A stretch of DNA of 64,000 nucleotides, from contig JACQFE010000043.1 in NCBI GenBank assembly GCA_016200265.1, positions 1 through 64,000 of the forward strand, read 5' to 3'. Shown here in pieces: positions 44,920-53,500 of this stretch. The notes beneath the pieces were generated by a model, which was not told the DNA's origin, ran no database searches, and saw only the letters and a program-made list of their open reading frames with translations. Position 1 is the stretch's first letter. Each line of letters begins with the position of its first letter. The DNA comes from Planctomycetota bacterium (GTDB lineage: Bacteria; Planctomycetota; Phycisphaerae; UBA1845). The translations under genes and the position numbers were made by a program.

Positions 44920-46737
44920 TCATTTCGCCATCTGTTTCGCCCTTGCTTCCAGTTGCTCCCATCGCGCATAAAGCGAGGCGATGTGAATTCTCGCGGCCTC
45001 CAGCGCCTCCCATCGCTTTTGCGCTTCGACGTGGTCTCCCGCCACGTCCGGGTCCTCCATCGCTTTGGCGCATCGGGCCACGCATTCATCCGCCTCCTGA
45101 ATCGTTGCTTCCATTTCTTTGAGCTCAGACCTTTCGCTGGCGGATAACCCATCTCGATTGGCCTTTGCTTTCGTCTTATTCGACGTCGCTTTGGACACAT
45201 TTGCATCCCGCCCAACGGATCGAGTCGCTTGAGCCGTCTGCCACTGGGCACAATTCGAATAATTTCCAACACGGCCTTCGCCGTTGAGTCCGAGAATTTC
45301 CGTGCAAACGCGATCGAGCATGAACCGATCGTGCGTGACAAGCACGATGGCGCCGGGGAATTCGATCAGACTCTCCTCGAGCACATCAAGCGAGGCGATG
45401 TCGAGATCGTTCGTCGGCTCATCCAGAATCAGAAGATCCGCAGGGCGGAGCATCAACCGGGCAATCAGGATTCGCGACTGCTCGCCACCGGAAAGCTCAC
45501 CCACGGGCATGTTGAGTTGATCGACGCGGAAAAGGAACCGCTTCGCCCATGAACTGATGTGAATGTTCTGGCCGCGGAATTCCACGGCATCGTCTTTGCC
45601 CGCCAACGCCTGCCGCAGCGAAATTTCACGCGGCAGTTCCTCACGCTTCTGGTCAAACACGACCACGCGAAGTTTTTCTGCTCGTTCAATGGTCCCTTCG
45701 TCGGGCGGCAATTGGCCCGTGAGAATCCGAATCAAGGTCGTCTTTCCGCTGCCATTGGCGCCCAGAAGCCCAAGTCGCGTGCCGGGTGACAGCAGCAAGG
45801 AAACGCCCTTGAACAGGAGTTTGTTTCCAAGCGTTTTAGCGAGTCCCCTGGCATTCAGCAATTTCACTGACCGTCGGCCTGTGCTGTCGAAGTCGATGCC
45901 GGCCCTTGCGGTTTGTGCGTTGCGATGCGAGAGATCGCGAAGTTCATCCTTAAGCCGATACGCTTCCTCGATTCGCGCTTTGGATTTGGTTCGTTGCGCC
46001 TTGGAATTCGATTTCAAAAACGCGTCCTCGCGCCGAACGATGTTGGCAAGCGTCACCTGCTGAGCCTGCTGCGCTTCCAGGAATTCCGCACGTTTCTCAA
46101 TGAATTTGCTGTAATTGCCGCTGGCACTGAAGTAGCCCTCAAGATAGATCGGGTTCAATTCCACAACGCGGTTCGTCACGCGCTCAAGAAAGTATCGATC
46201 GTGGCTTACGGCCAGGAAGGCGAAAGGAGCATCGAGGAGCATTTCCTCCAGCCATTGAATTCCCCCAAGGTCGAGATGATTCGTCGGTTCGTCCAGCAAC
46301 AGAAGATCAGGTTGCTGAATGACTTCGCGAGCCAGGGCCAATCGTTTTCGCCACCCGCCGGATAGGGCGTCCACGGAACGATCCGCTCTGTCGAAACCGA
46401 ATTTCGACAGGATGATTCTGACTTGTGTGTCCTGCTCATGTGGTTCGGAATGACGGTCAGCGATCGCAGAGGACAGCACTGTTTCAACTGTGGCCCCGGA
46501 GGAAAAAGAATCCTCCTGGGGGAGAAATCCGATCTTCGCCGAGCGGCGTTTGCTGATTTCACCGCCATCGGGAGACACCAAACCGGCGATGATCTTCAGA
46601 AACGTCGTCTTGCCGGCTCCATTGGGGCCCAATAGCCCGACGTGTTCGTCATCCGAAAAACTGATCGAGAGCTCATGAAAGAGTTCTCGCGTTCCGAAGT
46701 GCTTGGAAATTGCCTGACAAGTCAGCAGCTGGGCCAT
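44920..46737 (-). CDS. ABC-F ATPase, Uup-like
   Basis: 605 residues from the ATG at 46737, chosen because MAQLLTCQAISKHFG is the family start; the frame is open upstream through the UbiB-like gene end but is not conserved. It has two ATPase domains: Walker A GPNGAGKT and GANGSGKT, signatures LSGGWRKR and LSGGEQSR, and Walker B DEPTNHLD and DEPTNDLD. A linker follows domain 1 and a C-terminal coiled coil (about 530-605) is of the Uup type. Known: ABC-F proteins act on the ribosome or DNA junctions and have no membrane domains. It is co-directional with the kinase and ABM genes. Confidence 0.93.
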   Translation of the reverse strand: MAQLLTCQAISKHFGTRELFHELSISFSDDEHVGLLGPNGAGKTTFLKIIAGLVSPDGGEISKRRSAKIGFLPQEDSFSSGATVETVLSSAIADRHSEPHEQDTQVRIILSKFGFDRADRSVDALSGGWRKRLALAREVIQQPDLLLLDEPTNHLDLGGIQWLEEMLLDAPFAFLAVSHDRYFLERVTNRVVELNPIYLEGYFSASGNYSKFIEKRAEFLEAQQAQQVTLANIVRREDAFLKSNSKAQRTKSKARIEEAYRLKDELRDLSHRNAQTARAGIDFDSTGRRSVKLLNARGLAKTLGNKLLFKGVSLLLSPGTRLGLLGANGSGKTTLIRILTGQLPPDEGTIERAEKLRVVVFDQKREELPREISLRQALAGKDDAVEFRGQNIHISSWAKRFLFRVDQLNMPVGELSGGEQSRILIARLMLRPADLLILDEPTNDLDIASLDVLEESLIEFPGAIVLVTHDRFMLDRVCTEILGLNGEGRVGNYSNCAQWQTAQATRSVGRDANVSKATSNKTKAKANRDGLSASERSELKEMEATIQEADECVARCAKAMEDPDVAGDHVEAQKRWEALEAARIHIASLYARWEQLEARAKQMAK

Positions 46738-46808
46738 GATGGTCTCATTATACGGGCAAATCACTTTCGGTTCCGTAGCTCTCCCGTTGGGCTGCTTTCC
46801 TCGCGCCG

Positions 46809-48224
46809 TCAGCGAATGTTCTGAAACCACCTCGATGCGGCGACGAACGGGAGCATGGAACCTGCGCGGAGCAGGTCGATCATGGAGAGGTGCGAACCGA
46901 AATCGCGCGAACCCGGAGGAAAAATGAGACGTGCGGGCCATTCCTGGGATAGCTGGTTGATCGCTGAAGTCACCAACAAATCGTCCAAGGCACCATGGCC
47001 GGCAAGATCTTCGATCACCCCCTGCAAAATCAAGAGCGTTTTTCGGAAAAGCAGCAGGTTTTCGGAAAAGCGCACGCCGCATTGCATGACCACGGCATCC
47101 AGAAGTTCGGCGAGCCACGAGAAACTCGGCCACAGGAAATCCCGTGAATGCGCAAGTGATCGTTCAACGACCGAACGCAACGGTGAGGCGTCCAGCGGGG
47201 TCGCCTGCGAAAGTCGCTCAATCGCCTGACAGATGCCGCTTGCATCTTGCAGTTGGGCATTGAACAAAACTTGCGCGAGCTGTTCGCGTTCCGAAATCGT
47301 GAGGAATCCGACCAGCGCCCAGTCGATGATGGCCAACTCGCGATTGTCAGTGGCGATCAGATTCCCGGCATGGGGATCGGCGTGAAACATCGCCTCAGGC
47401 TGTGTGGAGAACATTGGTTGGGCGAGCAGGCCTTCAACGATGCGCCGAGCCAGGCGTCGACGTGCGCCGGCGGCAAGAGTGTCAGTATTTGTCACTTTCA
47501 CGCCATCCATGCGTTCCATGGCCGTCACGCGGGACGTGCAGAACGGAAGCAGACGTGGAACACGGACGCCGTTCACATTGGCGAGCGTCGTTCCGGCCAG
47601 CGCGAGGTGTTTTTGCTCCGCGGGAAAGTCGACTTCGTGGCGAAGGAGTCTGGCGACGGCGTCGAATGGGTCCCGATAGTCAACGTCCGGCAATCCATCC
47701 CGCCGGCAGCGATCGCCGAAGATCTCGCCGACATCGGACCATATCGCCAGTTCTCGTTCGAGTTGCTCGGAAACTCCGGGCTTGAGGACTTTCAACACGC
47801 CGCGCGCCGGCGCCTCGCCGCGTGGTCGCCAGACAAATGGAACTACAACGGCGACACTTGCCTCCGCGAGTGCCACAATCTCGAGCTCAAGCTCGTTCAA
47901 ACTGTCACCCAAATCGTCGCGGATGATCGCAAGGGTCTCGTCGATTGGCCTTCGGGGCGCGAAGGTTTCAAGCACCTGCAGCTCCAGGCGGAGATCGAGC
48001 GGCAACGATCGGTGTCGAGCCAGCACCTGGGCCAACTTGTGCAACGTCGGCGACTCGAGAGCCAGGCGAATCAACTCATTGAACGCCGGTTCGCGCGATG
48101 TCCTTTGTGCACCGGCACACCGCGTCGGCGCCGCGGTTCGATCCTGAAAATAAGCAAAGGCCTCTCCGATCGCATCACGGAATTGCGAAAGAGATTCGGG
48201 CACGAGATGTCGGATCTCAATCAC
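46809..48224 (-). CDS. UbiB/ABC1-type atypical kinase
   Basis: About 471 residues from GTG at 48224, preferred because GGAG is 6 bases before it; a GTG at 48245 without such a site is the alternative. The ABC1/ADCK core is clear: LKVLKPGV with the ATP-binding Lys, EVDFPAEQKHL, MERMDGVKV, FHADPHAGNL with the catalytic Asp and Asn, and AIIDWALVGFL with the metal-binding Asp. A helical C-terminal part follows. Known: UbiB-type proteins support ubiquinone and lipid quinone synthesis. Whether this is ubiB itself is unclear, as no other quinone genes are adjacent. Confidence 0.88.
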   Translation of the reverse strand: MIEIRHLVPESLSQFRDAIGEAFAYFQDRTAAPTRCAGAQRTSREPAFNELIRLALESPTLHKLAQVLARHRSLPLDLRLELQVLETFAPRRPIDETLAIIRDDLGDSLNELELEIVALAEASVAVVVPFVWRPRGEAPARGVLKVLKPGVSEQLERELAIWSDVGEIFGDRCRRDGLPDVDYRDPFDAVARLLRHEVDFPAEQKHLALAGTTLANVNGVRVPRLLPFCTSRVTAMERMDGVKVTNTDTLAAGARRRLARRIVEGLLAQPMFSTQPEAMFHADPHAGNLIATDNRELAIIDWALVGFLTISEREQLAQVLFNAQLQDASGICQAIERLSQATPLDASPLRSVVERSLAHSRDFLWPSFSWLAELLDAVVMQCGVRFSENLLLFRKTLLILQGVIEDLAGHGALDDLLVTSAINQLSQEWPARLIFPPGSRDFGSHLSMIDLLRAGSMLPFVAASRWFQNIR

Positions 48225-48519
48225 GGACGGCTCCGAAGTGCTCACTTCGTAAGGACGTCTAACGCTCTTCGCTCCATGGAAATCATATCGGTTCGATCCT
48301 CAAGGGGAAAACCGCCAAGAAGAGAAGAAACCTTCCGCCAAGCGTGCGTCCATCGCACAACAGAGACTTTTTCGATGTTTCGATTCCATACTCGCTGAAC
48401 AGGCATTCTCTCAGACTTTAGCTGCCGTGCTCACAAGAAATATGCGCAGAATCCTCAAGTGTGCTTGTCATGCGATTCGCGACCCTACAGCGCGGCCAAT
48501 CGACAATTCTCTGAATGAA

Positions 48520-50268
48520 CTACTTTGCATATCGCGCCATGAGGAAATCGGACACTGCGGCCATGTCCGAGGCGCTTGTCCGGGGAACCTGCACGACGTT
48601 TCGCAGTTGCGTTTGTTGCGCGCCATCGGAGGGGAACATGGCCGAAAGTCTGAGCGACTCGGCGCTCATATCCTCGACCAATCCATGAAAGATGAGTGAC
48701 ACTGTGGGTAAGGGTATGTTGGCGATGCGGCAGTTTTCGGCCACAAGCTGACCGTAGGCAACGATTGCAAAACACTTGCCGATTGCGATGGCCAGGCCGA
48801 TATCAGAAGTGGGATTCAGCATCGAGGTGCCCGCCACGGCGAATTCTCGAAATCCTTCGACTTGCGCAATAAAGAGTTTCACATTGGCCAGTTCGCGCAA
48901 TGGCTCGTAGGCTTGCAGGCAATCTCCAAAGCTCACGGTTTTGGCATTGCGGTCTCGTGCCTCGAACCAGTACGGATGTTCGCCTGGATCGTCGTCTTGC
49001 ATGACCAGCGAATCGGGCGCGCGTAGGTCATGTCCTGCGCCCGAGAAATAATTTTCCATGAACTGAGCAATCAATCCGTAATTGATGTGCGTGCTTCCCT
49101 CGAGACTGGGAATGAGAAGAGAATCGCGAATGGCCGACTCAAAGTAAGTGTCCGTCTCGAAGCCCTTGGCACCGATGCACTCAGAGAGGAGTCCCATCAC
49201 TTTGACGCCTTCAGTACTCACCTTCGCCTTCTGCACGGCGTTGAATAACAAGTATCGTCGGTCGTCGTCGCAGGAGACTTGCAAATAGTCCAGCGCCCGA
49301 AATGCGAAAAACTTCATTGCACAGAGCCGAGCAAACGCGACAGCGATTGCTGTTCGTATGTGGGTCATTTCAACGACAGACTTGCCATAAAGGATTCGTT
49401 TCTGCAGATGATCGACGGCTTCGGTAAGAGCGTGTGCGCAAATGCCGGTGGCGCCGAATCCCAGGAAATATTTTCCAAGATTCACCGTTCCCAGGACTGC
49501 GTCCCAGGCATCACGACCCGTGGAAATGACATCCGCATCGGAGAATTTGTGATCTCGAACTTCGAACCCACCGACAAACGCAGAGCGAATGCCGAGTGTC
49601 CGAATTTTTTGCACATTTTGGAATGCGGAGCTTTCCCTGGGTCGAAGGGCGAACAACACGAAAGGCGCCCGCTTGGCCGGGTTGCCGGCCGACGCCGCTT
49701 CCACCTTCTTGGCCAGGATCGAAATGATGAACGCCGCGTTCGCATTGCCGATGTAGAATTTCGCTCCATCAGCGGTCCAACCGTCGGGCGTCTTTCGGAC
49801 CGCAAACTCGTTGGCAAATAAATCCGACCCATGGGCCTGCTCCGACACACCGAATGCAAACAGGGCGCCATCTTCGAGCCTGGCAATGGCTTCTTTCTTC
49901 AACTTCTCGTTCGAACTCATCAGGATGGGAAATAGGCCCAGGAATGTCGTGTGCAGACTGTATGCATGGGCCGGGCTGAAATATGCAAACGCTTCAAGGA
50001 AGCGAGTGAGATTCACCAGGCTGAACTGACCACAGAAGCGGGAATATTTCTTTGGTGTCAGGAGCGTGGCATAAAGCCTGTGCGCGGATTGATAGTCAAT
50101 CCAGTCGGCGTACCACAGTTCCTCCCGATCCTGGCGTTTGAGAGACTTGATCCCCTTGGACTGGAAATAATCAACGACGAGTCGGATATTCTCGTTCCGC
50201 AGATATTCCTGTGCGCCCCGAGTCAGTGGCGAGGTGTCGAACGCAAGGGGGTAGAGCGCGTCTTTCAT
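48520..50268 (-). CDS. Acyl-CoA dehydrogenase-family protein
   Basis: 582 residues, ATG at 50268. The acyl-CoA dehydrogenase fold is seen in FGVSEQAHGSDL (the FAD-binding beta-domain region), FYIGNANAAFI, LGIRSAFVGGFEVRD and the helical C-terminal half with KFFAFRALDYLQ. The segment SLEGSTHINYGL occupies the place of the YEG-type catalytic motif; its Glu may be the base but the surroundings differ from standard enzymes. Residues 440-582 extend beyond the usual 380-400 residues. Known: these flavoproteins oxidise acyl-CoA or act on other thioesters. The substrate is unknown. It is divergent from the Cys-rich giant. Confidence 0.82.
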   Translation of the reverse strand: MKDALYPLAFDTSPLTRGAQEYLRNENIRLVVDYFQSKGIKSLKRQDREELWYADWIDYQSAHRLYATLLTPKKYSRFCGQFSLVNLTRFLEAFAYFSPAHAYSLHTTFLGLFPILMSSNEKLKKEAIARLEDGALFAFGVSEQAHGSDLFANEFAVRKTPDGWTADGAKFYIGNANAAFIISILAKKVEAASAGNPAKRAPFVLFALRPRESSAFQNVQKIRTLGIRSAFVGGFEVRDHKFSDADVISTGRDAWDAVLGTVNLGKYFLGFGATGICAHALTEAVDHLQKRILYGKSVVEMTHIRTAIAVAFARLCAMKFFAFRALDYLQVSCDDDRRYLLFNAVQKAKVSTEGVKVMGLLSECIGAKGFETDTYFESAIRDSLLIPSLEGSTHINYGLIAQFMENYFSGAGHDLRAPDSLVMQDDDPGEHPYWFEARDRNAKTVSFGDCLQAYEPLRELANVKLFIAQVEGFREFAVAGTSMLNPTSDIGLAIAIGKCFAIVAYGQLVAENCRIANIPLPTVSLIFHGLVEDMSAESLRLSAMFPSDGAQQTQLRNVVQVPRTSASDMAAVSDFLMARYAK

Positions 50269-50485
50269 TCGAGTTGCTCCGCAACGCAGTCGTTTGCGAG
50301 TGCGTGCAGACTGCCTTTGTCATCGCGTGCATCGTCGTCGAATTTCTGAGGCCCGCAAGTGTCGCGAATGGACGAACAAGGACGGGCATCTGCAATGGAG
50401 GACACTCGCTGCCGAGCAATAGACCCCTCCCGTTTTCACAGAGAAAGGACTGAAAAAAGGTCTCTTCTTTGGGATTTCCGACGGA

Positions 50486-50514
50486 TTGTAATGGGAAAAT
50501 CGATTCGCTAAAAT
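50486..50514 (+). promoter_or_regulatory. Candidate sigma70-type promoter of the Cys-rich giant gene
   Basis: TTGTAA (50486-50491), 17 bases, TAAAAT (50509-50514; 5 of 6). The start codon is at 50546 after GGAGGC, so the leader would be only about 25 bases. Confidence 0.5.
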
Positions 50515-50545
50515 ACAGGCCTCATTTCGAGATGGAGGCAACGCC

Positions 50546-53500
50546 ATGAGGTCTCGGAAAAATCATTCCATTTTCGCACTTGTTCTCGGCGTCGTGATCT
50601 TTGCGGTCGGCGTGAAACTGTCGGCGACTCCGCCGCAGGATTCAGGCAGGCGGTCGGATTCAATTTCTCAAACGCGGTTGAGACCCAATGATTCCGTGCG
50701 GAAGTCCGCTCGCGATGCCGCTGTTGACGGTCGGGGCGTCCGGACGATTGCGACCGCCCGGACCGCCCCATTCCTTTCGGGGTCATACCCGATCTCCGCC
50801 CCCATCGTTGTCAACTATCTCGACGACGACGCAACCCGGGCGAGACAGGCGGGCCGCCTCGTTGGACCTGTGCCGAAGGCGATGGCGGTAGCGGCGTCGC
50901 AAGTGGCCAACATTCCAAGTTCGCGGAAGTGCGTCGGCGGAACGAACGCCGGCGGAACATGCACGAGCGACGGTGATTGTCCGGGCGTGGCCGATGGTGC
51001 ATGCACCGGCGGGCACTGCGTCGGAGGAATTTCATCCGGAGCAAGCTGCACGAGCGATGCGAATTGCTTCGGCAGCCACTGCGGCTGCACGTTCGCCGTG
51101 CAGTGCGACGACGGCGTGCCCTGCACGAACGATCGCTGCGCGCTCAATCCGGGCGCGCCCTTCGACAGCGGAAAATGCGTTCATGATTTCGTATTGGCGG
51201 GCGTGGATGATCCCTTGTTCAACGGTTGTCCGCTGGGCACGCTTTGCGGAGGCTGCGACGACGGCATCGCGTGCAACGGAAAGGAAACCTGCGACGGAGC
51301 GGGGGCGTGCGTCTCTAGCGGGCCGGTGGATTGCGGCGGCGGCAAAGTGTGCAATGAGGTTGGGCGCTGCGCGAATTCCGGGCGCTACTGCACGGCCGAC
51401 ATCGATTGCCCATTCAGCACGTGCAATCACTGCCAGACGATCTGCACGACGAATGGGGATTGCAGCGACGGAATCATCTGCAATGGAAATGAGACGTGCG
51501 ACGTTCCAAGCGGGAAATGCGTGTTGGGGACGCCGCCGTGCGGCGCATCAGCGACCTGCTTTGAGAAGAAGTGTTCGGCCTCGGCGAACAACCCCTGGGG
51601 CTGCGCAGTCAACTCTGATTGCCCCAATGGGGGTCACTGCAACGTAGCGGGCCCGGTCTGCTTGCCGGGTCGATGCTGCGACAATGCCGCGCAGCCGAAT
51701 TGCTCCCGACGTGCTCTCAACGTGACGGTTCAGGGCAAGAGCTCTTGCAATTCAATAGGTGGGATGTGGTTCGCGGGCGACCTGGGAACCACGGCTCTGC
51801 TGGCCGGTCCGAGCGTTTACGACTCAACCTGCCCTGCGTCCAACGACTCGACCCTTCCTGCGGGCGTTCCGGGTCTGCACTGTCCGAAATACGGCGATGG
51901 CATCGCTCCGCTGAACGTCGGGCCGCTGGTCGGTCCTATCTACGATGGACCGGTGGTGAATGCGCAGGCCGGCGTCCCGCTGTACAAGCTCGGCGACGAT
52001 TATCAATTCACGGACGGCTCGAACATTCTGCTGGACGAGATGCACTTTGTCGGCGGCGCGTTCGTCGGCGAGCGGATCGCGTTTGAGCTCTATGACGCGA
52101 GCTGCAACTTCATCGAAGACCTTTTCTTTATTATGAACGTCAACACGATCGGCCTGCAGACGATTCTATTCCAGCCTGCAATCGAAATTCCGCCGCACGG
52201 GTTTCTGGTGATGACGGCGGCGAGTGAATTTGCGCCGGAGACGCGGATATTCTGGGCCACGACAGATTCGACGACGGTTGACGTGGGTGTCAATGATCCC
52301 GATGTGATTTGGGTGAACGGCGGGCCGACGGCGAACTTTCTGCCCGCGCCGAATCGGAATCTGTTATTTGAGCTGGTGGGAAGGAAAACGACGGCGTCGA
52401 TCGGGGCCTGTTGCCTGACCGCGCCGGGACCGGTGCAAGGTTGTGACAATGCACTGGCGCCGTGGATTTGCGAGGGCGAAGGAGGCGCTTACCTGGGCAA
52501 CTATTCCCTTTGTGCATACTGCGGGGGCGGTTCGAATGCGGGGAATAATTGCCGACGGTGTTTCATCACGACGGATACAACCTGCGATCGCGACGCCGAC
52601 TGTCCAAGCGGTGAATTGTGCGTCCCGAATGATGCAGCTTGTCCAGGCGCAACTTGTGTGGCCTGGTCATCGTGTGGCCGCGGGGCGTGCTGCAATCCGA
52701 CGACGGGCGGTTGCACGGAGGGTGACGCCGCGAGCTGCGCCAATGGCGGCGGATCGTTCCAAGGGTTCGGCACGACCTGCGACATTGACAACGGCTACGG
52801 CGGCACCGGCGACGTGCAATCATGCTGCCCACAGCCGACGTATACCGGCGGCGACAACTGCAGCGACGCCACCGTTCACTTCATTCATGTTCCTGCGCCG
52901 GGCAGCGATCCGGTCGTCGTGACCATCACCGGCGACAACAGTGCGGCCAGCAGCACCATCGACCACCCCGATTCCTGCGTTACCATGCAATGCGGCTCGA
53001 GCTGTGATGTGCAATCCGACGTCGGGTGGTGGGAGGCGTTTGAGATTGACGCATGTGCGTACGTGCGCGTGGATAGCTGCTGCACGGGTACAGGCTCTGA
53101 AGTACTGAGGCCTGCATGGGTATTGTTGTTTCCTGATTGTCCGTGCGGCGCTCCGGTCAGCGAAAGTCCCAATCCGAATGGTGGGGTCGTCGATCCTTTT
53201 CCCGAACCTGCGTTCAATCGCGGTGGCCCGTATTGCACGGACGACAACATCTGGTTCTGGGTTGGACCGCTGAAGGCGGGTCACTATTACTACCCCGTCT
53301 ATTCCGCGCCGCTGGGCTATCACGGCCAATATCAATTGCACATCACCGCTCAGCCCTGTCCGACGGCCGCCTGCTGCATGAACAAGTGCGTGGGCGGGCC
53401 GAATGCGGGCAGCACTTGCACGGGAAATGCAGAGTGTGGGACCGGCGGATTGTGCCAGGGGGCCTGCAGCGAATTGAACATCATGGATTGTGCGGCCGCG

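Noticed and set aside
46747..46752. TATAAT on the minus strand just before the ABC-F gene
   Set aside because: No -35 box at a suitable distance; only a few bases separate it from the start codon.
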